Assembly (NCBI GenBank): GCA_020720815.1
Contig: DYNY01000009.1
Coordinates: forward strand, 1 to 43,889
Reading direction: 5' to 3'
DNA: 43,889 bases
Source of the DNA: Candidatus Elulimicrobium sp.
GTDB lineage: Bacteria; Patescibacteriota; Minisyncoccia; Phycocordibacterales; UBA918
Both the position numbers and the translations under genes were made by a program. The notes under the pieces were generated by a model. That model was not told the DNA's origin, searched no databases, and was given only the letters and a program-made list of their open reading frames with translations. Of the stretch, positions 1 through 9,630 are shown in pieces. Position 1 is the stretch's first letter. The number at the start of each line of letters is the position of its first letter.

Positions 1-44
1 GATCAAGACTGGGGTTGTGGTTGTTTCCACTTTACAAAATAACC

Positions 45-1895
45 ATGTGCGGCATCTTTGGACATGTAGGCAAAATTGAAACAGAGAAAGCTCTGACCTG
101 TCTAAATACACTATCTCATCGCGGGCCAGATGGAGCCGGACACTACGCTTCAGCAGGAATATTTCTCGGTCACCGGCGCTTGTCTATTCTCGACCTCTCA
201 GACAATGGCAAACAGCCCATGTCTTATAACGATGGACGTTATTGGATTACTTTTAATGGCGAAATATACAACTTCATAGAACTAAGGCGAGAACTGGAGG
301 CACTTGGGCACCACTTCAAAAGTGAAAGTGACACTGAGATTATCTTAGCCTCCTTTCTTGAATGGGGTCCTGACTGTCTACATAAATTTAATGGCATGTG
401 GGCTTTGGCGATTTGGGACAGTCAAGAACAATCTCTTTTCCTTAGTCGTGACCGGTTTGGCAAAAAACCACTTTTTTATACTACAGAAAGTGAGGGTCTC
501 TCCTTTGCTTCCGAAATGAAGGCCTTAGCACCACTTCTACCTAGTATTAAAGAGAACCAAAGAATAATAGATGACCTTGAACATATTTTCTACTACGAGA
601 GTACTGATGAGTGTCTCCTTAAAGGAATCAAGCGCTTCCCGGCCGGACACTATGGCTGGTATAAAAATGGCAGTCTTACATTAACTCGCTACTGGAATAC
701 ACTTGATAATTTAATAGACGTACCTGAGTCTTATGAGGAACAGGTAGAAATGTTCCGCGAACTGTTTCTTGATGCGGTAAAGATTCGCATGCGTTCTGAT
801 GTACCTATTGGGACAGCCCTTAGTGGTGGACTTGATTCTAGTGCTGTCTTTGGTGCTATTTCTCATTTGAGCCAAACCGGAGCCGGAGCCAGGGCAAATC
901 GCGATTGGCAACATGCTTTTTCCGCTTCCTTCCCTGGCACACCCCTAGATGAAATAATCTGGGCAGAAAAAGTGGCCAAACATTGTGGGGCTAAAATAAC
1001 TCCGGTCACTATAAAACCAGAAGAACATCTAGCTACTTTCTACGAAGATGTTTATCGTTTTGAGGATTTATATATTACTCCACATATACCTTTTGCTGCT
1101 ACTTACGGAGCAATGAAAAAAGCCGGGGTGACTGTGACACTAGATGGTCATGGAGCAGACGAACTATTTGGCGGTTATAGTTTTGACTACTTGCACATCC
1201 TCCACGATGAGATGTTTAATTATAATAATAGTAAGGCGGTTATAGACACGTACTACAACAGTCAGCTAACAGACAGCCAGCAGTTTGGTAATTTGCCACC
1301 AAAAGGAATTTTTTGGCTCAAGCAATTTATTAAAAATGCCGGCAAGCATTTTCTAAACTACCGAAATACACACCCCGACCAAGATCATCCGAACTTTAAA
1401 AAAATGGACTACTTTACCCAAAAGCTTTATATCTCTTTCCATCAAACTGTCCTCCCTACCCTATTACGCAACTACGATCGCTACAGCATGATGCGTGGCG
1501 TGGAGATTCGCATGCCTTTTATGGACCATCGACTTGTTAGTCTTGCCTTCTCACTTCCTTGGCAGTCCAAAATTAGAAACGGCTACACAAAGTCTATTGT
1601 TCGTGATGCCGTCACTGACTTAATTCCCCATGATGTGGCCTACCGTAAAACCAAAATTGGCTTTAATGCCCCAATGGTAGATTGGTTTAAAGGACCATTA
1701 AAAGTATTTTTTACTGAAGTTATGGCCAGTGATGAATTTAAACATTGCAACCTTATTAATACTGAGGGGGTTAAAAAGGAAGTGACTAGTATAATCGCCA
1801 ATCCCGCCGTAACGTTCCATGACGCAGAAAGTGCCTGGAAAAAAATCTCACCATACTTTTGGGAGAAGGGGTTTTTAAACCGGATTAAAAAATAA
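45..1895 (+). CDS. asnB: Asparagine synthase (glutamine-hydrolysing)
   Basis: N-terminal MCGIFG class II amidotransferase (Cys2), SHRGPDG, LSGGLDSSA PP-loop. Start placed at ATG 45 so that Cys2 follows Met1; the ORF track starts at 15. Confidence 0.93.
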   Translation: MCGIFGHVGKIETEKALTCLNTLSHRGPDGAGHYASAGIFLGHRRLSILDLSDNGKQPMSYNDGRYWITFNGEIYNFIELRRELEALGHHFKSESDTEIILASFLEWGPDCLHKFNGMWALAIWDSQEQSLFLSRDRFGKKPLFYTTESEGLSFASEMKALAPLLPSIKENQRIIDDLEHIFYYESTDECLLKGIKRFPAGHYGWYKNGSLTLTRYWNTLDNLIDVPESYEEQVEMFRELFLDAVKIRMRSDVPIGTALSGGLDSSAVFGAISHLSQTGAGARANRDWQHAFSASFPGTPLDEIIWAEKVAKHCGAKITPVTIKPEEHLATFYEDVYRFEDLYITPHIPFAATYGAMKKAGVTVTLDGHGADELFGGYSFDYLHILHDEMFNYNNSKAVIDTYYNSQLTDSQQFGNLPPKGIFWLKQFIKNAGKHFLNYRNTHPDQDHPNFKKMDYFTQKLYISFHQTVLPTLLRNYDRYSMMRGVEIRMPFMDHRLVSLAFSLPWQSKIRNGYTKSIVRDAVTDLIPHDVAYRKTKIGFNAPMVDWFKGPLKVFFTEVMASDEFKHCNLINTEGVKKEVTSIIANPAVTFHDAESAWKKISPYFWEKGFLNRIKK

Positions 1896-2824
1896 TGAAT
1901 TCAATTGACACACCTATCCTAATACTAATATTTAACCGTCCTGACAAAGTCAGACTTTTAATTGAGCGCCTTAGCACTTTAAAACCTAAATATTTATATA
2001 TTTCAGCTGACGGACCACGCACGGATAAAATTGGAGAAAAAGAATTATGTACTGAAGCTCAATTAATAGCTACAACTATTAATTGGCCTTGTGAAGTAAG
2101 GACACATTTTTCTGTAAATAACTTAGGTTGTAAACTAGCTGTATCTAAAGGAATAACTTGGTTTTTTGAAAACGTAGAAGCTGGAATTATCCTTGAAGAT
2201 GACTGTATTCCAAACGACTCATTTTTCCGTTTTACTTCAAACTTGTTAGAAAAATACAGAGATAATGAACTAGTGATGCATATCAATGGTACTTCGTTTT
2301 TACCGAGTGCAAAATATGATTTAAAAAAAACTTTCTATTTCTCTCACCTTGCTCATAGTTGGGGTTGGGCAACTTGGAAACGGGCATGGCTACACTATGA
2401 CCCCGAAATGAAAAACTTGGAGTCTTTACTCGAAACACTAAAATTAAATAAGGCCTTTAAAAAAGAGAGTCATGCGAAATTTTGGGTAAAGCATTTAAAA
2501 CATATAAGAGATAGACGCGTGGATTCTTGGGCCAATCCATGGCTATACTCAGTAATACAAAGAAATGGTCTCTGCATTACCCCAGTCATTAATTTGGTTT
2601 CAAATATAGGCTTTGACAAGCAAGCAACAAACACTCAAAACACCCCAAATTTCATTGAGACATATTCTGAACTACCAGATTTAATTACATTTCCTTCTGA
2701 AATAAAGCCAGATTATGAAACAGACTTAAAAATAATGGAAAAAGTCTTTATTTCTAGCCACACAAGTAAAATTAAAAAAAAGCTAAGAAAATGGTATGAT
2801 TCGCTAAATTTAGCTAACTTATGA
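1895..2824 (+). CDS. Glycosyltransferase (GT-A fold, nucleotide-diphospho-sugar transferase-like)
   Basis: PILILIFNRPDKVRLLIERL N-terminus, ILEDDCIPNDSFFRF, HSWGWATWKRAW motifs; ATGA-type overlap with neighbours. Confidence 0.7.
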   Translation: MNSIDTPILILIFNRPDKVRLLIERLSTLKPKYLYISADGPRTDKIGEKELCTEAQLIATTINWPCEVRTHFSVNNLGCKLAVSKGITWFFENVEAGIILEDDCIPNDSFFRFTSNLLEKYRDNELVMHINGTSFLPSAKYDLKKTFYFSHLAHSWGWATWKRAWLHYDPEMKNLESLLETLKLNKAFKKESHAKFWVKHLKHIRDRRVDSWANPWLYSVIQRNGLCITPVINLVSNIGFDKQATNTQNTPNFIETYSELPDLITFPSEIKPDYETDLKIMEKVFISSHTSKIKKKLRKWYDSLNLANL

Positions 2825-3579
2825 AATCTCTAGTCAAATCTTTAAAAAGACTAAACGTCCGTAGAAGAAACCGATTTGAAGAATTTGTTACTTCATTTAC
2901 CGATTTTAATTGTACAGTGATTGATAAATCATCCTTTCTTTTCATGTATGACGAAATATTTGAGAAGGAGATCTATAACTTCCCTTGCAAGAGTGAGCGT
3001 CCCTTTATTATTGATTGCGGAGCTAATATAGGATTGGCAACTATTTACCTGAAAAAGAAATTTCCAAATGCTGAAATTATTGCCTTTGAGCCAGATCCAA
3101 AAATATTTACTGTTCTAGAGAAAAATATTAAATCGTCCAATACTTCAGAGTCTGTAACTTGCATTCAGGCCTGCCTAACCAAAACTGAAGGCAACGTGAC
3201 TTTCTATAGTGACGGAGCTGATGGCGGATCAATGTCTACCCCCAAAAATGACTCTACCTCAATTAATGTAAGGGCTCTCAGACTAAAAAACTTTATAGAC
3301 AAACCGGTTGATTTTCTAAAAATAGATATCGAGGGAGCGGAACACGAAGTGTTAGTGGATACTATTGATAAGCTACATTTAGTAAAAAACATATTTGTTG
3401 AATATCATTCTTTTACTGATAGTGAGCAAAAATTTGACGACATACTAAAAATTCTAAGGTTGACTGGTTTCCGTTACTATATTGAGCATATTGGCATTAG
3501 GTCTGAGAAACCATACTTCTCTCGTAACTCAGATCATAATATGGATTTACAAATAAATATTTACGGATATCGTATATAA
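2821..3579 (+). CDS. FkbM-family SAM-dependent methyltransferase
   Basis: IDCGANIGLATIYLKKKFPNAEIIAFEPDP; DFLKIDIEGAEHEVL. Confidence 0.85.
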   Translation: MKSLVKSLKRLNVRRRNRFEEFVTSFTDFNCTVIDKSSFLFMYDEIFEKEIYNFPCKSERPFIIDCGANIGLATIYLKKKFPNAEIIAFEPDPKIFTVLEKNIKSSNTSESVTCIQACLTKTEGNVTFYSDGADGGSMSTPKNDSTSINVRALRLKNFIDKPVDFLKIDIEGAEHEVLVDTIDKLHLVKNIFVEYHSFTDSEQKFDDILKILRLTGFRYYIEHIGIRSEKPYFSRNSDHNMDLQINIYGYRI

Positions 3580-3581
3580 AT

Positions 3582-4310
3582 ATGTCTCTAGCTTCCCTAA
3601 AAAGTAAGATCATTGAAGAAAACTTTTTTCGACCAAAATGGTACTCGGTATTGGTAAACCCTTATTTTATTAACCGCTTTACGCTTTTTACTGCCATCAA
3701 AAAATTTGCCATTGAAACAAACCCGGAGGCTAAAATTCTTGATGTTGGCTGCGGTATTAAACCATATCGAGAACTTTTCCATTCCCATTCTTACACAGGC
3801 ATTGATATCGCTGGTGGCGGTCATACCGACGAAGCCAAGATGGTTGACGTCTTTTATGACGGTAAAAATATTCCCTTCCCAAATGAGTCCTTTGACACTA
3901 TTATCTGTACCCAAGTTTTAGAACACGCTGATGATCCAGAGGTGTTGGCCAAAGAGTGTGTTCGAGTACTAAAACCAGGGGGACGAGCTTTCTTCTCTAT
4001 GCCTTTTATGTATCCAGAGCATGAAATCCCCTTTGATTTTCGCCGCTTCACTCGTTTTGAACACGAGCGACTTTATAAAAAAAATGGTTTGGCTGATTTT
4101 TCTATTAAACAAACTACCGGATTCTTCGGTACCTTTGCTCAGCTATTTGTGGTCTTTACTTTTGAAAGTATTACTTTTAGAGCATCTATTTTAAAAGCAT
4201 TGTTATCACTGTTTATCTTTGCTCCCATTCAGGCTATTGGTCTAGGACTTGATTACCTTACTAACAAATCTGGCCCAACTATGGACTACGTAGTAACTGT
4301 CAAAAAATGA
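3582..4310 (+). CDS. Class I SAM-dependent methyltransferase (Methyltransf_11-like)
   Basis: ILDVGCGIKPYRELF, FDTIICTQVLEHADDPEVLAKECVRVLKPGGRAFFSMPF. Confidence 0.85.
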   Translation: MSLASLKSKIIEENFFRPKWYSVLVNPYFINRFTLFTAIKKFAIETNPEAKILDVGCGIKPYRELFHSHSYTGIDIAGGGHTDEAKMVDVFYDGKNIPFPNESFDTIICTQVLEHADDPEVLAKECVRVLKPGGRAFFSMPFMYPEHEIPFDFRRFTRFEHERLYKKNGLADFSIKQTTGFFGTFAQLFVVFTFESITFRASILKALLSLFIFAPIQAIGLGLDYLTNKSGPTMDYVVTVKK

Positions 4311-5500
4311 ACGTCCTAATTATTGGCACTACCGATATCTTAGGCGGTGCAGCCAAGGTATCATGGGAAATTAAAAAAGCTCTCGAGCAAGAGGGTCATA
4401 GCGTTAATCTGTTTGTAGCTGATAAGCGTAGCAATGAAACTAATATCCGGGTGATTCCTCGCTCAAAATGGCGTAAAGTAGTCGGGTTCTTATTGGCTTC
4501 CGAAGATTTTATCTCGACTGATTGGCTACTCCAAACTCCTGAATTTAAAAGAGCTGATATTGTGCATTGTCATAATATCCATGGTCGTTTTTTTAACCTC
4601 AATACCTTGGCCAAGATGGCCAAATTGAAGCCAGTCGTTTGGACTCTACACGATGAGTGGGCTATTACCCCTCACTGTGCCTATACCCTAGAAGGTACGG
4701 CTTTAAAAAATGGCCTGTATGCCTGCCCAAGTATCGATACCAACCCTCGCCTCCTCTGGGACAATACTGGGGTTCTTACAGATAAAAGAATTAAACTATA
4801 CGAACAAATCAAACTTCACCTAGTTACCCCTTCCCTCTGGCTTAAAACCCGAGCAGAAAACACGATCTTGAGTAAACAAGATATTCGATTTATACCCAAT
4901 GGCATTGATACAACGGTCTTTACTAAAACCAATAAAAAACTCGCCCGGGAAAAACTTAACCTACCCTTAAATAAAAAAATTGTGTTATTTCTTGCTACTG
5001 CTGGCAAAGCTAATACTTGGAAAGGTTGGACTTATACTGAAGAAGTAATACATCAATACCAAAAACGTCCCGAAGCACTATTTCTCAACGTCGGCAATTT
5101 TGTCCCTGAAAATCCCGAGCCAAATGTTGAATATCGCTTACATGTACAAAACCCAGCTGAACTAGCTCTTTACTACAGTGCCGCCGATGTTCTACTCTTT
5201 ACCTCCATCGCCGAAAACTTTCCCTTAGTTATCTTAGAAGCCATGAGTTGCGGACTACCATTAGTGGCTTTTGATGTAGGCGGAGTCAAGGAGGTCTTAG
5301 AAACAGGCCAAAATGGCGTACTCTGCCGCTACCGTAATACCAAAGACTTAGTGGCCGGATTAGATAAAATTCTTAGCTTAAATGAAGATGAGCTTGGTAA
5401 TATTTCAAAATTATCCATTTCTAAGATAAAATCTAGCTACGATACTAGCCACATGACAAAAAAATATCTGACTCTATATAAAGAAATACTAAATTCATGA
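4307..5500 (+). CDS. Glycosyltransferase family 4 (GT-B)
   Basis: HDEWAITPHCAY; ENFPLVILEAMSCGLPLVAFDVGGVKEVL. Confidence 0.85.
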   Translation: MNVLIIGTTDILGGAAKVSWEIKKALEQEGHSVNLFVADKRSNETNIRVIPRSKWRKVVGFLLASEDFISTDWLLQTPEFKRADIVHCHNIHGRFFNLNTLAKMAKLKPVVWTLHDEWAITPHCAYTLEGTALKNGLYACPSIDTNPRLLWDNTGVLTDKRIKLYEQIKLHLVTPSLWLKTRAENTILSKQDIRFIPNGIDTTVFTKTNKKLAREKLNLPLNKKIVLFLATAGKANTWKGWTYTEEVIHQYQKRPEALFLNVGNFVPENPEPNVEYRLHVQNPAELALYYSAADVLLFTSIAENFPLVILEAMSCGLPLVAFDVGGVKEVLETGQNGVLCRYRNTKDLVAGLDKILSLNEDELGNISKLSISKIKSSYDTSHMTKKYLTLYKEILNS

Positions 5501-6411
5501 ATAACGAAGATCGACAAAAATTAATTAAAACCGTCCTCAAGCATGAGGCGCTTCGACCCTTGTCTCGTTTGACTCGACTACTGAAAGATCCACTTTGTGC
5601 TTTTCCTTATTATGTCATTGCTACAATATCGCATGTAAAACCATTTAAAATCAGTTTTAAAACTCTTTGGGGTACCGAAATGACCTGCTTCTTACCGGAA
5701 GGTAATACTTTTTATTATTACGGCTACTGCGAGGCCAACCTGACTAATTTTTTCGTTCGTTACTTAGAAGAAGGTATGACAGTGATTGATGTCGGGGCAC
5801 ATGTCGGCATCTATTCTATGCTATCTTCCGAGCTAGTTGGAAAAAGTGGTCATGTATTTAGTTTTGAACCTACCCCTTGGACTTTTAAGCTACTCCTGGA
5901 AAATACTAAAGCGCTCTCTAATGTGTTTATTTTCAATCAGGCCATTTCTGAGAGTACAAAGAATCTCACCTTCGCCGACTATGGGCCCGGTTATGGCGCC
6001 TACAACAGCGCCACGATTGGTGGTGCCCCAGACCTAAAGAAGCAACCGGAAACAATCACTGTGCCAAGTATTTCATTGAGTCAATTTTGCCAAGAAAAAT
6101 CCCTGCACCCAGACCTAATTAAAATTGATTCCGAGGGCTATGAGCATGAAGTTTTGGTCGGCTCCTTGGCCATTCTAGAAAACTCTACAACCAAGCGACC
6201 CATAGTAAGTATCGAGGTGGCTGGTGGCACTGCCTGGGCAAACAATAGCCACCAAGCCTTTACTCTACTGCAATCACTTAACTACACCCCATACGAGATT
6301 TACCCCAACGGCTTACTCTCACCACACACCTTTAAAGATACCTACACTTACGACAATTTATTATTTATTCCCCAGGAACTTAGCGCAGAATTTACTAAAT
6401 TCTTACTATGA
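5497..6411 (+). CDS. FkbM-family methyltransferase (second copy)
   Basis: VIDVGAHVGIYSMLSSELVGKSGHVFSFEPTP; LIKIDSEGYEHEVL. Confidence 0.85.
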   Translation: MNNEDRQKLIKTVLKHEALRPLSRLTRLLKDPLCAFPYYVIATISHVKPFKISFKTLWGTEMTCFLPEGNTFYYYGYCEANLTNFFVRYLEEGMTVIDVGAHVGIYSMLSSELVGKSGHVFSFEPTPWTFKLLLENTKALSNVFIFNQAISESTKNLTFADYGPGYGAYNSATIGGAPDLKKQPETITVPSISLSQFCQEKSLHPDLIKIDSEGYEHEVLVGSLAILENSTTKRPIVSIEVAGGTAWANNSHQAFTLLQSLNYTPYEIYPNGLLSPHTFKDTYTYDNLLFIPQELSAEFTKFLL

Positions 6412-7277
6412 TAATTTTAAACCTTAAAGGTGGCACTGGTAATCAGCTTTTCCAATATGCTTTAGGGAGATACTTGGCGCTAAAAAATAATGACGTTCTT
6501 AAACTTGATGTGAGTGGCTTGGCTCGAGCCAATACAGTTGGTGATATTTACCGACCTTTTGCGCTAGAGTCGTTTAATATTGAAAAATTAATTGCTACTC
6601 CAGAAGAAATAAAAAAACTTAAGTATCCTTTTGGAATTTTTTCTAAAGCCTGGCGCTTCTTGCGTTTCAAACTATCACGCGATAAAAACACCCTATTTAA
6701 TCCGAAGGTCCTTAATTTGACTGGTGATATTTATCTCGATGGCTATTGGCAGTCACCACTATACTTTATGACTATCAGGGATAGCTTGCTTAAAGAATTG
6801 ACCTTAACCAAACCATTCAGTGAAGCAGGTGTAACTTTTGCCGAGCAGATAAAAAATACTAATGCTGTCGCTCTACACGTTAGGCGGGGTGACTACATAA
6901 AAAATCCACAAGTACAACATGAATTTGGACCTTGTACACTCGACTACTATAACTCCGCCATGACTGAAATCGAAAAGACAATGGTCTCCCCTACTTACTT
7001 TGTTTTTTCCGATGATCTATCTTGGGTAAAAGAAAACTTACCATTGGGAGATAAAGCAGTGTTTGTAAAAGGTAAAGACATGACTGATGTGGAAGATCTT
7101 ATACTCATGAGTATGTGCCAGCACAACATCATCGCCAATAGTAGCTTTAGCTGGTGGAGTGCCTGGCTCAACCAAAATCCCGCTAAAATAGTAATAGCTC
7201 CCACTCCCTGGTTTGAAACCCAGCCCTATGATAAAAATTTAATACCCCCGACATGGATACAACTACCAAAATACTAA
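6408..7277 (+). CDS. Alpha-1,2-fucosyltransferase-like glycosyltransferase (GT11)
   Basis: GGTGNQLFQYALGRYLA; ALHVRRGDY; IIANSSFSWWSAWL. Confidence 0.88.
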   Translation: MIILNLKGGTGNQLFQYALGRYLALKNNDVLKLDVSGLARANTVGDIYRPFALESFNIEKLIATPEEIKKLKYPFGIFSKAWRFLRFKLSRDKNTLFNPKVLNLTGDIYLDGYWQSPLYFMTIRDSLLKELTLTKPFSEAGVTFAEQIKNTNAVALHVRRGDYIKNPQVQHEFGPCTLDYYNSAMTEIEKTMVSPTYFVFSDDLSWVKENLPLGDKAVFVKGKDMTDVEDLILMSMCQHNIIANSSFSWWSAWLNQNPAKIVIAPTPWFETQPYDKNLIPPTWIQLPKY

Positions 7278-8044
7278 CTACCTCCCCTCTCGTTAGCATT
7301 CTCATGCTCACATACAACCGAGCTCAATATATTGGCGAGGCGATAACTAGTGTCTTGGCTCAGACTTATAGCAATTTTGAGCTGATTGTTATTGATGATG
7401 GCTCCACTGATAACACCGCTGATGTGGTCAGTGAATTTAATGACCCGAGAATTAAATATATTAAAGAGCTCACTAATCAAGGCTTGGTGACACGAAGAAA
7501 AGAGAGCTTAGCCTTAGCTAAAGGAGTGTATATCGCCGTCTTGGACAGTGATGATATTTGGTGCTCCAGAGACAAACTAGCCAAGCAGGTAGAGCTACTA
7601 AAAAATAATCCAGACTGTGCGGTAGTAGGTACCTTTATCACCATAATAAATAAAGCTGGGCAGGAAATTAATAAGACGGTATACAAATTATCTGATACCG
7701 ATATCAGAAACACTATCTTACTGAGAAATCAATTTGCTCACTCTAGTGTCCTAATGCGTAAGGTGATGATTGATAAAACACCCGGCTATTCTTCCCTGCC
7801 CGTCGCGGAAGATTTTGAACTATTCTTGCAACTTGGCCTTCATGGCACTTTTGCTAATTTGCCCGAATACCTGACAAAGTACCGTGTCCATGGTATTAGT
7901 GAAAGCGCCAACAAACACAAAATCGTCTCTCATGTTCTATCGATTATCAGACTTCATAAAGACCATTACCCCAAGTACTGTTTAGCCTGGCTTAAATTTA
8001 CCCTTTACCGCCTATTTTTAGCACTAAAAATATCTAATAATTAG
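7253..8044 (+). CDS. Glycosyltransferase family 2
   Basis: VSILMLTYNRAQYIGEAITSVLAQTYSNFELIVIDDGSTDNT; DSDDIW. Confidence 0.9.
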   Translation: MDTTTKILTTSPLVSILMLTYNRAQYIGEAITSVLAQTYSNFELIVIDDGSTDNTADVVSEFNDPRIKYIKELTNQGLVTRRKESLALAKGVYIAVLDSDDIWCSRDKLAKQVELLKNNPDCAVVGTFITIINKAGQEINKTVYKLSDTDIRNTILLRNQFAHSSVLMRKVMIDKTPGYSSLPVAEDFELFLQLGLHGTFANLPEYLTKYRVHGISESANKHKIVSHVLSIIRLHKDHYPKYCLAWLKFTLYRLFLALKISNN

Positions 8045-8103
8045 TAGTTCCAGGCGACTCGATATATGTCACTTTTGCTTTATAAACGTTACCTAGGGCC
8101 GTT

Positions 8104-8730
8104 TTAGACTACAGGTAAGGCATGGGTGGCTAAGGTACTAGCCACCATATCTTTTAGGGTACATCTTGGTTGCCAACCCAGGATTTCTTTAGCTAAGACA
8201 GCCTCGGCCACATTAAAGTAGCGGAAAATCGTGTACCGTTTTATTTTGCCTAACCTAACATATTCGGTATATCATCTTCTCCACCATGAGTTTGCTGTGA
8301 CCGTAAACATTAATTGGTTCTAATGGTGAGTGTTCTGTCACTGCCTCGGTATTATGAGCTGGTGCGTATACCGAGGCGGTTGAAGAAAAGATAATCTGAT
8401 CAATTACAAATTCTTCCCTAACCGACAGTACGTTTAGTGACCCAACCACATTGGTATAAAAATACAGTGAAGGATTAAGCTCACTCTCAACCACCGCTTT
8501 CTTAGCAGCACAATGAATGACGGCTGAAAATTTATATTGTTGGCAAAACTTCCCGGTCGGTGATATCACCCACTACGACCAGTACTTCTTTAAGTAGAAC
8601 TCCGGCTTGGCCAGTGGATAAATTATCAAATACTACTACCTCATAGCCATGGCGATGAGGTAAGACAACACAAGCCGAGCCTACATACCCTGCCCCACCA
8701 GTTACTAAGATAGTTTTTTATACTATCTAT
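8104..8730 (-). pseudogene. Degraded UDP-glucose 4-epimerase (galE) remnant
   Basis: GalE-like pieces in different frames: ILVTGGAGYVGSACVVLPHRHGYEVVVFDNLSTG; SAVIHCAAKKAVVESELNP..FYTNVVGSLNVL; IIFSSTASVYAP; NVYGHSKLMVEKM; RYFNVAEAVLAKEILGWQPR. Large internal deletion after RYFNVA. Confidence 0.85.
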
Positions 8731-8757
8731 TACCACCTCATCAAGAAAAAAGTTCTG

Positions 8758-9624
8758 CTATTTTTTTACATCATCAGTAAAACCCCATTCTGCAGAAAGA
8801 TTTCGGTGCAGGAGAGCCGAGAGTTTCTCTACATCAGACCGATAGTAGTCTTTGAGGAATTGCTCTAACTTTGGTGAAAGTGGTACCTTGCGGGCGACAA
8901 CTGAAACTAGTTCTATGGTGGCTTTCGGTGGCCTTACCACGTACTTCACGTAACTAAAAAAGCGCTTGAGTATTTTCTTCAATAGACGATAATTTCTCTT
9001 TATAATACCCGACCTCTTTTTAGTATCCTCCTCCTCTTCCGGGATTAAATGTTTGAGACTGGCTGGCACAAAACTTTTATCAAGACCAACGTGTTCATAA
9101 GCTTGTGCTAAAGAAGCTAGTGTATTGTTATGCACATCAGAAGCCAATAACACCAAAAAATCATTTGGTGAATAAAGGCCAAAATAATGCAAAAGTTGTC
9201 GACCATACCGAGCACGAAGCATCACCTCTGGATTATCCTTCAGAAAGGCAGAAAGTGATACCGCGGGTGATATCTTGCGGGCACGACGGGCTTCAATATA
9301 TTCCACTCGCACACAAACTAGAGGGTTTTCTATCACCGCCAAAAGACGCGCGCTGGGATAGATTGTGGCGATTAAGCCAGCTGCCTCCGCACTGTTTAAA
9401 TAATCGTAAGCCAATTCACCACAAATAATTTCCTCCTTATATCTACTAAAGTGACTTTCATACCACTCTAGACCTCTCGCAAATTCTTTAGAGTCACTAA
9501 AAAATTTTGTTTCTTCGCTAGCTAAGCATATTCCTGGGTGCTCGGCTAAATAAGTATAAAGCAAGGGTGTAGCCGAACGAGACCCGAGAGCGATGAAATT
9601 TATTAATTTGTGCTGTGCGTGCAT
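8758..9624 (-). CDS. Sulfotransferase-family protein
   Basis: N-terminal FIALGSRSATPLLYTYLAEHPGICLASEETKFFSD resembles the PAPS-binding P-loop region; catalytic status uncertain. Confidence 0.65.
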   Translation of the reverse strand: MHAQHKLINFIALGSRSATPLLYTYLAEHPGICLASEETKFFSDSKEFARGLEWYESHFSRYKEEIICGELAYDYLNSAEAAGLIATIYPSARLLAVIENPLVCVRVEYIEARRARKISPAVSLSAFLKDNPEVMLRARYGRQLLHYFGLYSPNDFLVLLASDVHNNTLASLAQAYEHVGLDKSFVPASLKHLIPEEEEDTKKRSGIIKRNYRLLKKILKRFFSYVKYVVRPPKATIELVSVVARKVPLSPKLEQFLKDYYRSDVEKLSALLHRNLSAEWGFTDDVKK

Positions 9625-9630
9625 GTACTT

